Source: an uncultured Paracoccaceae bacterium
GTDB taxonomy: Bacteria > Pseudomonadota > Alphaproteobacteria > Rhodobacterales > Rhodobacteraceae
Direction: 5' to 3'
Assembly (NCBI GenBank): GCA_947495295.1
Contig: CANLYJ010000007.1
Span: forward strand, 54,989-118,988
Length of the DNA: 64,000 nt
Under the pieces are notes generated by a model, which ran no database searches, had not been told where the DNA came from, and worked only from the letters and a program-made list of their open reading frames with translations. The position numbers and the translations under genes are program-made. Of this stretch, positions 9,723 through 15,148 are shown piece by piece (the first letter of the stretch is position 1; each line of letters starts with the position of its first letter).

Positions 9723-10420
9723 GCGTTGATGATGCCCACCTGTTGATTGTTGATGATGATGAACGTATCCGCGGATTGTTACAGAAGTTTCTGATGCGCA
9801 GCGGCTTTCTGGTCAGCACCGCCCGAGACGCCGCCCATGCCCGTCGCGTATTATCTGGTTTGGAATTCGATCTGATCGTGCTGGACGTAATGATGCCGGG
9901 CGAAGATGGCATGGCGCTTTGCCGTGATCTGCGCAAAACCATTACCACCCCAATCATGCTGCTGACCGCCAAGGGCGAAACCGATGACCGGATTACGGGT
10001 CTTGAGGCGGGGGCCGATGATTATCTGGCCAAACCATTTGAACCCAAGGAATTGTTGCTGCGCATCAACGCCATTCTGCGCCGCGTGCCATCGGCAGAAC
10101 CTGCCGTGGTCCTGCCCAAGGTCCTGAATATGGGCCCGGTCCGTTATGACATTGAGCGGGGCGAGATGTGGGAGGGCGAAAAGCTCGTCCGCCTGACCGC
10201 CACGGAAAGTCAGCTGATGCGCATCTTTTCCGGCTGCCCCGGCGAGGCCGTGACCCGCGCACGTCTGGTTGAAGAACTGAGCCGGTCCGGCGGCCAAACC
10301 CAGGAACGCGCCGTTGACGTGCAGATCACCCGGCTACGGCGCAAGATCGAGGTAGACCCCAAGCAACCGCGCTATCTTCAAACGGTGCGGGGCGCCGGGT
10401 ACATGCTGGCGCCAGAGTAG
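9719..10420 (+). CDS. petR: OmpR-family response regulator PetR
   Basis: 233-residue two-component response regulator. Receiver domain: acidic pocket VDDDER, phosphoacceptor Asp near residue 56 in VLDVMMPGEDG, the conserved Thr in LLTAKGE, and Lys in LAKPFEP. The C-terminal winged helix (about 130-233) ends with VDVQITRLRRKIE and RGAGYML. No histidine kinase gene is adjacent; its partner in this order is the MarR protein PetP, with which it is translationally coupled (ATGA). Confidence 0.93.
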   Translation: MSVDDAHLLIVDDDERIRGLLQKFLMRSGFLVSTARDAAHARRVLSGLEFDLIVLDVMMPGEDGMALCRDLRKTITTPIMLLTAKGETDDRITGLEAGADDYLAKPFEPKELLLRINAILRRVPSAEPAVVLPKVLNMGPVRYDIERGEMWEGEKLVRLTATESQLMRIFSGCPGEAVTRARLVEELSRSGGQTQERAVDVQITRLRRKIEVDPKQPRYLQTVRGAGYMLAPE

Positions 10421-10569
10421 GCAGTCCGTCATCTGGAACCACGCCTAACCCGTGACACGTTTGCAACGGCCTCATTGAACCTGCTTCAAACCCAAAAGCT
10501 GCCAAATTTCTGACTTGTTTCGTAATTAGCAACAATCACATCGGTTCATGATTGATTGGAGTGATTGCG

Positions 10570-11442
10570 TTGAGACGATTTGCCCGCCTTCCATCCCTCA
10601 TCGGCGCTTTGGCTGCATGTGCCTGTTTACTAGGCCCGCAAAGCGCCGTGGCCGAGGAAAAACCGATCTTTGATCAAGTGGTCGAGATTGTCGGGTCAGA
10701 GCGTGGTACCGTCCGTAAATGGATTTACGCACCCAAGGTGACTGTCATCCATGAGGGCGACCCACAACGCGATCAGATCAACAGCATTGTCGAAATGGTC
10801 AATGCCCGGATCCCCGACTTCCCGGGTGTTGGTGCCATCGAATTCTTTGATCTGTCCCAATATAATCGCCGCCTTGCAGGCAACACCCATTTCCGCATGC
10901 CTCGCGTCGAATTTGACGGGGTTGAAGGCAATATTGTCCGCGCCTTGTTCAAGGGCGAAGAAGAGGCGCAGAATATCGTGCTAACCGGCAGCATCTTCAT
11001 CTTTCTGACAGGTCTTGAGACGGGCATCACCCTTGGGGCACTGACGCAAAGCACCCAGTCGCTTAGCCGTCAGTTTGCCGAAGGTGCGCAGACGAAGTGT
11101 TATTTTCATCTGATGTCCAAGAATGACGAATTGCGCGCCGGGTTCATCTTTATCAACAACGAAGACGCGCATACGCCCATCGCTGAATGCCTATACGAGG
11201 AGTTCATGCAGACCCTTGGCCTGTTGAACGACTCGCGTGGGTCGTCGATCTTTACCTTTGACAATTCCGGCGACGTTCGTGCGGACCGCGCCCCTGATTT
11301 CCGCCTTTTGCAGGCGCTTTATGATCGTCAGGTCGCCGCTGGTGATGAGGCCGAAAAGGTCGCACAGCTTTATCTGGGGTTAGATGCCGCCTATCAACTT
11401 ACGGCTGCACCGTCAGATACTGCGGCGGCACCCGATCAGTAA
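10570..11442 (+). CDS. Secreted DUF2927-domain protein
   Basis: About 290 residues with a Sec signal peptide ending AVAEE. The body matches the DUF2927 family: paired Cys residues (TKCYFHLMS; AECLYEEFMQTLGLLND) and a conserved acidic segment resembling a metalloprotease-like fold. Function is uncharacterised; location is probably periplasmic. The start is ambiguous: TTG at 10570 has TTGGAGTGATTGCG upstream, whereas the track uses an earlier TTG (10552). Its 3' end overlaps convergent kptA by 44 bases. Confidence 0.8.
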   Translation: MRRFARLPSLIGALAACACLLGPQSAVAEEKPIFDQVVEIVGSERGTVRKWIYAPKVTVIHEGDPQRDQINSIVEMVNARIPDFPGVGAIEFFDLSQYNRRLAGNTHFRMPRVEFDGVEGNIVRALFKGEEEAQNIVLTGSIFIFLTGLETGITLGALTQSTQSLSRQFAEGAQTKCYFHLMSKNDELRAGFIFINNEDAHTPIAECLYEEFMQTLGLLNDSRGSSIFTFDNSGDVRADRAPDFRLLQALYDRQVAAGDEAEKVAQLYLGLDAAYQLTAAPSDTAAAPDQ

Positions 11443-11932
11443 GCCAGACACCGTTATCCGCCTGAAAGAACGCAAAACCGGCCTGGGACATGGTATGCGC
11501 ATCAACCTGCAATACCACAGGCTTGCCATGGCGCATCCCGACCTTGGTTGCGGTTGAGACATCCAATGACAGATGCACCTGTTGTCTGCGTCCCGGTTTC
11601 AGACCCTCATTCATGATTGCAGCGACGGATTTTTGCGCTGTGCCGTGAAACAGAGTTGCGGGTGGGTCTGCTGGGCTGAGCCCGAGGGCAATATCGACGG
11701 AATGTCCTTGCGCCGCCCTGATCCGGGTCTTGTCGTTGGACAGGGTGAACCGTTTCTTGTCTGAGGTGACAACGATCTGTTCCAATGTGGCCCGGTCGAT
11801 TTTCTGCCCGGCTTTGGCGCAGCCTGCCAACAGGTCGTCCACAGCCACCCAGCCTTGCGAATCCAGTGTTAGCCCCGCCTTTTCCGGTGCGTGTCTTAGG
11901 ACGAGGCTTAAAAACTTGCTTTGCTGTTTCAT
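11399..11932 (-). CDS. kptA: RNA 2'-phosphotransferase KptA/Tpt1
   Basis: 177-residue Tpt1 family enzyme, which transfers a 2'-phosphate from RNA to NAD+, giving ADP-ribose 1'',2''-cyclic phosphate. Characteristic motifs are in order: KFLSLVLRHAPEKAGL, QGWVAVDDLL, RIRAAQGHS, LFHGT and RQQVHLS, which hold the Arg-His-Arg-Arg active-site set. It follows rtcB by 18 bases with a good AAAAGGAACA site, so it is the last gene of the RNA-repair operon. Tpt1 normally cleans up yeast-type ligation junctions; RtcB leaves no 2'-phosphate, so its role here is unclear. rtcA is absent from the window. Confidence 0.93.
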   Translation of the reverse strand: MKQQSKFLSLVLRHAPEKAGLTLDSQGWVAVDDLLAGCAKAGQKIDRATLEQIVVTSDKKRFTLSNDKTRIRAAQGHSVDIALGLSPADPPATLFHGTAQKSVAAIMNEGLKPGRRQQVHLSLDVSTATKVGMRHGKPVVLQVDAHTMSQAGFAFFQADNGVWLTDRVPPQYLTVQP

Positions 11933-11950
11933 TGTTCCTTTTGGGGCGAC

Positions 11951-13363
11951 TTAGCGCCGCCCCTTCCTTTTCTTTTTGTCCATCCAGAATGGTGGAATGT
12001 CACCTGCCATCATGCAGCCATACGGATCGATGTAGTCTTCAATCTCGGCGAGGTTGAACTGGCCGATCTGGCGCACCACATTGGCCGCGTTTTTGTAGGA
12101 TGATGGCAACTCGGACGCATCGATCCCACCGGCGGGGAACCGGATATCAAGCCCCTTTGTCTCGGCCTCAAGCGCCTGTTGGGCTGTCATCTCGCCCAGC
12201 CGCCGCTTGTGTTCAGAGCGCGAGAAGTTGCGCCCCGCCCCATGTGGCGAGAAACCCAAGGCATGCTCTGCATCTTTCCCACGCACGACCAAAACGGGTT
12301 CGGACATGTTCAGCGGGATCAGTGTCAGACCCGTCGCATCAGCGGCATAATCACCCCAGGCCGGGGTCGCCCCCTTGCCGTGGTAATACAGATCGCCACG
12401 CCGGAAGACGAAGTTATGTTCATTCCAGAACCGGTCGCCCGGCTGCGCCTTTGACCCTTCAACGGTCGCCTGATGGATCGCGTTATGGTTCGCCTTCGTC
12501 CATTTACGGATAAGTTGCAGCGCCGCCCAATAGTCCTGACCGTCCTGCGTATCCGCCGGGATCCACGCGTTTTGCTTGAGCGTGTCTGGCGACAGCTTTC
12601 TGCGATGTCTTTCGGCTGCTTCCATGCCCAGCTTGTAAAGCACCGCCCCCGGCCCGCGAGAGCCGTGATGGGTGACAATCGCCGTCCGCCCGGTATTGCG
12701 GGACTTGCCCACAAACAGGAAATGGTTGCCGTCCCCCTGGGTGCCCAGATGCTCGACCGCCATGCGCAAAATCTTGGGATTGTTGAGGAACTTGTTTTCC
12801 CGGAACGCATCCATCAGATTTTGCGACATGGTGAACCGCTTGCCATTGGGCCGCCCGCCGGGGCCGAAATGCGTGACCTGTTCGGCAGCGTCCAACACCG
12901 CCTTTGGATCAGTCTCGCCCATATCGGTCATCATGACCGAACAACAGATATCCGCCGAATGCATGCCGGGATGGATCGCATTGCGGGCCGCAACAACACC
13001 GCCCACAGGGATGGTCCCCAACGGACCCGCCGGACAGGCATCGGGCATCACGGCCGCCGACACAACTGTCGGTGTGCGAATAACAGCCTTCATCGTCTCG
13101 CGCACATCGGCAAGGTTCTTGATCTCATCAGGATCGTCCGAGGCTTCGATATTGAAATGAAACGGCACATCGCCCGCCTTTTGCAACGGCAAAGTTGGCG
13201 GCGGTGGGGGTGGCTTCATACCCTCCAGCTTGGCCTTGATCTGGTCCATCTCATAGCCCGCAGCGGCAGCCGCCTGTGCGATTTCGAGGGCACGGCCAAA
13301 TTCCTTGCCGGGGGTATGGCCCCATTCCTTAAGCGTTTCACCGGTGATTTCTACTTGTGTCAT
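11951..13363 (-). CDS. rtcB: RNA-splicing ligase RtcB, divergent form
   Basis: 470-residue GTP/Mn-dependent ligase joining RNA 2',3'-cyclic-phosphate or 3'-phosphate ends to 5'-OH ends. Metal ligands equivalent to the canonical set are visible: Asp138/Cys141 in ADICCSV, His214 in GDGNHF, His233 in HHGSRG, His316 in EHNFV, and the guanylylated His374 in PHGAGRNFSR. Oddities: PDxHxGxG is replaced by PDACPAGPLG, the Glu of NHFxE is not kept (NHFLFV), and there is a proline run (PPPPPP) near residue 51. This marks a diverged branch. Its ATG lies three bases after the stop of the upstream small gene. It is co-oriented with rsr, the Y RNA array and kptA. Confidence 0.93.
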   Translation of the reverse strand: MTQVEITGETLKEWGHTPGKEFGRALEIAQAAAAAGYEMDQIKAKLEGMKPPPPPPTLPLQKAGDVPFHFNIEASDDPDEIKNLADVRETMKAVIRTPTVVSAAVMPDACPAGPLGTIPVGGVVAARNAIHPGMHSADICCSVMMTDMGETDPKAVLDAAEQVTHFGPGGRPNGKRFTMSQNLMDAFRENKFLNNPKILRMAVEHLGTQGDGNHFLFVGKSRNTGRTAIVTHHGSRGPGAVLYKLGMEAAERHRRKLSPDTLKQNAWIPADTQDGQDYWAALQLIRKWTKANHNAIHQATVEGSKAQPGDRFWNEHNFVFRRGDLYYHGKGATPAWGDYAADATGLTLIPLNMSEPVLVVRGKDAEHALGFSPHGAGRNFSRSEHKRRLGEMTAQQALEAETKGLDIRFPAGGIDASELPSSYKNAANVVRQIGQFNLAEIEDYIDPYGCMMAGDIPPFWMDKKKRKGRR

Positions 13364-13366
13364 TTT

Positions 13367-13783
13367 CTAGTCTTTCGTCACTTTCCAGTACGTCGCCTTC
13401 ATTACGGGCTCGAATAGGTGCCATTCATGGCAATCTGCGTGATGCCAACCGATATGTTTGCCGCAATGGCAGATACGATTGGGTTCACCACTGCCAGAAA
13501 TATCGCAACATCCGCTCAGCCGTTCCTGATGGGGTGTATAGCCGACCCAATCGCGCAGATCGTCCAAGTTGATCCACGCGTTGCTGCGCGGTTGCCAGCC
13601 TTTAGCGAAAGCCATGCGGATTTTTCGCACCTCACCTTCGATCAGCAAGTAACGACCTCGCGGTGTGACCGGTTTTTCAGGCGCAAAGACGCAGATTGCT
13701 TGCATTTCCGCCGCTGTTTTGATCGGAAAAATCGGAAAGGTCAGTTCTGTTTTACAGGTCGCGCATGTCAAAATCTGTTTCAT
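13367..13783 (-). CDS. Cys/His-rich small protein of the RNA-repair operon
   Basis: 138 residues, starting MKQILTCATCKTEL with GAGAGTGAATGAG upstream. An N-terminal CATC pair and a C-terminal ICHCGKHIGWHHADCHEW block suggest one or two zinc sites; no known family is recognised. The longer track ORF (to 13936) runs back into the structured RNA and is artefactual. The stop is three bases from the rtcB start, so the two are tightly coupled. It separates the Y RNA array from rtcB. A role in RNA binding or repair is inferred from position only. Confidence 0.72.
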   Translation of the reverse strand: MKQILTCATCKTELTFPIFPIKTAAEMQAICVFAPEKPVTPRGRYLLIEGEVRKIRMAFAKGWQPRSNAWINLDDLRDWVGYTPHQERLSGCCDISGSGEPNRICHCGKHIGWHHADCHEWHLFEPVMKATYWKVTKD

Positions 13784-13810
13784 CTCATTCACTCTCAAAT
13801 CTAACCAAGG

Positions 13811-13942
13811 CCGGAACAAGGTGTTTGCAGGATAATTTTCCGCCACCGGATTTCTCCGGGCTGGGGTCGAACCAGCACGGGCCTTTTGGCCCCGGCCCCC
13901 AGAGGGCCTGCGTCTACCTGTAATCCTGACAGGCATTTCCAG
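13811..13942 (-). ncRNA. Y RNA-like unit 8 with a permuted Leu/type II-like tRNA module
   Basis: Last unit of the array. The outer stem TCTGGAA pairs with TTCCGG(C), and the inner stem CAGGAT pairs with ATCCTG. Between them lie a long variable-arm-like hairpin (GGGGCC..AAAAGGCCC), a T arm GCTGGTTCGACCCCAGC, and an acceptor-like stem closed by a GNRA loop (CCGGA-GAAA-TCCGG). A D-arm-like start GTGGCGGAA follows. The order T arm, closed acceptor, D arm is a circular permutation of tRNA. It ends 27 bases before the small-protein start codon. Confidence 0.75.
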
Positions 13943-13950
13943 ATCATGGG

Positions 13951-14028
13951 TCCGGAGGACAAAGGTTTCGTGAGATGCCTTTCGGCGACCGTTTTAGAGC
14001 GATGTAATCCCACGGGCATTCCCCCGGA
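13951..14028 (-). ncRNA. Y RNA-like unit 7, no tRNA module
   Basis: Outer stem TCCGGGGGA pairs with TCCTCCGGA (one G-U), and inner stem GTGGGAT pairs with ATCTCAC (7 bp). The inner helix differs from the GGTGGAAC/GTTTCACC of most units on both strands, so pairing is preserved by compensating changes. The enclosed loop (about 30 bases) shows no T or D arm, making this a minimal unit. Confidence 0.7.
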
Positions 14029-14087
14029 TGTGTTTCCTTTCTGTCTTACAGAGGTTTGCAGGGCAGTGCCTGGACCTCAGGGTGGGT

Positions 14088-14151
14088 GCGAAGCGCCCTC
14101 CCCATGGGGGAGGTCCGGGCGCTGCCCGGCAATGCCGGGCGGGACATTCGC
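14088..14151 (-). ncRNA. Structured RNA between the tRNA-like gene and unit 7
   Basis: Minus-strand sequence folds as GCGAA..TTCGC enclosing a perfect hairpin GCCCGGC-ATT-GCCGGGC and a second arm GCGCCC..GGCGC capped by CTCCCC-CAT-GGGGAG, a probable three-way junction. It does not share the stem sequences of the Y units. The flanks (14029-14087 and 14152-14176) show nothing further. It could be a processing element, a terminator-like block or an independent RNA. Confidence 0.5.
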
Positions 14152-14176
14152 TCCACGCGCCACGCTCAAATTACCA

Positions 14177-14252
14177 TGGCTGGAAGAGCAGGGTTCGAAC
14201 CTGCGACCTGCGGTACCAAAAACCGTTGCTCTACCAGCTGAGCTACCTTCCA
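14177..14252 (-). tRNA. tRNA-Gln(UUG)-like gene inside the Y RNA array
   Basis: A normal-order, 76-base cloverleaf with encoded CCA. The acceptor TGGAAGG pairs with TCTTCCA (one G-U), with discriminator G. D arm is GCTC..GAGC; the anticodon arm ACGGT/ACCGC has one A-C mismatch at its base and loop TTTTGGT (anticodon TTG). T arm is GCAGGTTCGAACCCTGC. U1-A72, G73 and the anticodon are glutamine identity features, but the D/T body resembles other tRNAs. It begins five bases after unit 6. It may be a working accessory tRNA, a decoy or a precursor of the permuted modules. Confidence 0.75.
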
Positions 14253-14257
14253 ATGGC

Positions 14258-14319
14258 GGAGGACAAGGGTTCAGTGAGACGCTGACACTTTGGAGATGTA
14301 GTCCCACAGGCATTCCTCC
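14258..14319 (-). ncRNA. Y RNA-like unit 6, no tRNA module
   Basis: Minimal unit of 62 bases: outer stem GGAGGA pairs with TCCTCC and inner stem GTGGGAC pairs perfectly with GTCTCAC. The loop of about 20 bases (TACATCTCCAAAGTGTCAGC) has no tRNA arms. The inner stem deviates from other units on both strands while keeping complementarity. Directly followed by the tRNA-Gln-like gene. Confidence 0.7.
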
Positions 14320-14330
14320 TGCTTGATTTG

Positions 14331-14463
14331 CCCCGGCGACAAGTATCTGGCGAAACGTTACGCGCTCTATCCATCTGAGCTATCCCGTCATGGTAACGGG
14401 AGTGGGATTCGAACCCACGACCTCGACATTCGTAGTGTAGTTCCACCAAGGCATTCGCCAGGG
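14331..14463 (-). ncRNA. Y RNA-like unit 5 with permuted tRNA module
   Basis: Outer stem CCCTGGCGA/TCGCCGGGG (9 bp, one G-U) and inner stem GGTGGAAC/GTTTCGCC. Inside, in this order: TACG (pairs with CGTA at the far side, the anticodon-stem equivalent), T arm GTGGGTTCGAATCCCAC, acceptor-equivalent stem TCCCGT closed by TACCATG to ACGGGA, then D arm TAGCTCAGATGGATAGAGC. The acceptor ends are therefore fused into a hairpin and the molecule's ends leave at the anticodon side. This is the clearest permuted tRNA of the array. Confidence 0.82.
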
Positions 14464-14475
14464 CTGTTATTCGGG

Positions 14476-14595
14476 TCCGGCAACAAAGTGGGGCGAAACA
14501 TGTATACTGCTCTACCAACTGAGCTACCCGGTGAAGTGACCTCCGGGGCGGGGCTCGAACCCGCGACCAATGTAGTTCCACCAGCATTTGCCGGA
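14476..14595 (-). ncRNA. Y RNA-like unit 4 with permuted tRNA module
   Basis: Outer stem TCCGGCAA/TTGCCGGA (8 bp) and inner stem GGTGGAAC/GTTTCGCC. The enclosed module has T arm GCGGGTTCGAGCCCCGC, an acceptor-equivalent stem CCCGG/CCGGG closed by AGGTCACTTCA, and D arm TAGCTCAGTTGGTAGAGCA, in permuted order. Same architecture as unit 5 with different stem sequences. Confidence 0.8.
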
Positions 14596-14604
14596 ATGTT
14601 CGGG

Positions 14605-14751
14605 TCTGGCGACAAAGGGAAAGAAACGTTTTGGGGCCCCGCCCCCATTTCCGCAGAAATGGTTTTCCGTCTGGGCGTCTTCGCTAGAGGGGAGTTGAAC
14701 CCTCGGGTGATCCCGGTTTGGTGCGATGTAGTTCCTTTGGCATTCGCCAGA
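14605..14751 (-). ncRNA. Y RNA-like unit 3 with a degenerate module
   Basis: Outer stem TCTGGCGA/TCGCCAGA (8 bp) and inner stem AAAGGAAC/GTTTCTTT. The AAA/TTT change occurs on both strands and is the strongest single covariation in the array. Inside are a T-arm-like hairpin GAGGGTTCAACTCCCCTC, a short closed stem GCG-AAGA-CGC, and an extra hairpin CCATTTC-TGCG-GAAATGG instead of a recognisable D arm. Probably a decayed or repurposed tRNA module. Confidence 0.72.
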
Positions 14752-14760
14752 ATATCTGGT

Positions 14761-14898
14761 CTTGGCAACAAGGTTTTGATGAAACATTGGGGAGGTGCTC
14801 TTCCAACTGAGCTACATCGCTCCGGTTGTCCCGGCTGTGATGGCGGGGTTCGAACCCGCGACATCATCCGTGATGTAGTTCCACCGGCATTTGCCAAG
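14761..14898 (-). ncRNA. Y RNA-like unit 2 with permuted tRNA module
   Basis: Outer stem CTTGGCAA/TTGCCAAG (8 bp) and inner stem GGTGGAAC/GTTTCATC. The module runs GGATG (anticodon-stem 3' strand, pairs with CCTCC except one base), T arm GCGGGTTCGAACCCCGC, and acceptor-equivalent CATCAC..GCGATG extended by CCGG-GACAA-CCGG. D arm TAGCTCAGTTGGAAGAGCA and the CCTCC strand follow. The anticodon stem resembles valine-type tRNAs, but no anticodon is reconstituted. Confidence 0.8.
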
Positions 14899-14914
14899 GT
14901 GTTTGTTTGTCGGT

Positions 14915-15010
14915 CCCGGCGACAATCGGGGGTGAAACATCAACATGCGCGTATTCTGCCAGCAAAACCGCCATCACGTTCCCTATGTAGTTCCACCAGC
15001 ATTCGCCGGG
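14915..15010 (-). ncRNA. Y RNA-like unit 1, divergent module
   Basis: Outer stem CCCGGCGA/TCGCCGGG (8 bp perfect) and inner stem GGTGGAAC/GTTTCACC (8 bp, one G-U). The roughly 50-base insert (GATGGCGG..GCTGGCAGAATACGCGC) looks like a type II tRNA D-arm half without a T arm. It may be a partial module. It is the first full unit after rsr. Confidence 0.7.
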
Positions 15011-15120
15011 TTTCATTCCTTTCATTTCAATCGGCGTCCTACGATCATTTGGACGACAAAGCCGTTTCGCCAAGGCGTGACGTGACCCACGCATTTCCGA
15101 GAGTTACAATTCTTTTGTGT
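15011..15120 (-). ncRNA. Leader of the Y RNA array, possible vestigial unit
   Basis: About 110 bases between the rsr 3' hairpin and unit 1. It holds small hairpins GCGTG-GGTCACGT-CACGC and CGTCC-AAATGATCGTA-GGACG. It also has fragments resembling the repeating spacer (CGAAACGGCTTTGTCG; compare GTTTCGCC..TTTGTCGCC). No complete outer/inner stem pair was found, so it could be a decayed unit or a leader. Confidence 0.35.
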
Positions 15121-15144
15121 GGGTCAGGCGTTGCCGCCTGACCC
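15121..15144 (-). terminator. Strong hairpin immediately after rsr
   Basis: GGGTCAGGCG-GCAA-CGCCTGACCC: a perfect 10 bp stem with a GCAA tetraloop, four bases after the rsr stop. There is no T run on the minus strand (ACACAAAAG follows), so it is more likely an attenuator, processing or 3'-end-stabilising hairpin separating the rsr mRNA from the Y RNA array than a classic terminator. Confidence 0.6.
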
Positions 15145-15148
15145 GTTC

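Noticed and set aside
14331-14898. Normal-order tRNAs split by introns in the anticodon loop
   Set aside because: Acceptor halves complement the neighbour in the permuted order, not across the intervening element, and the closing stems covary only under the permuted pairing.
14001-15000. CRISPR-like array suggested by regularly spaced similar blocks
   Set aside because: The repeated blocks vary in length and sequence, form paired stems and enclose tRNA arms. There are no identical direct repeats with unique spacers and no cas genes.
14323-15141. ORF of 272 residues across the RNA array, and its opposite-strand counterparts
   Set aside because: It runs through tRNA arms and stem repeats; its 'protein' reflects GGTTCGAA-type RNA motifs.
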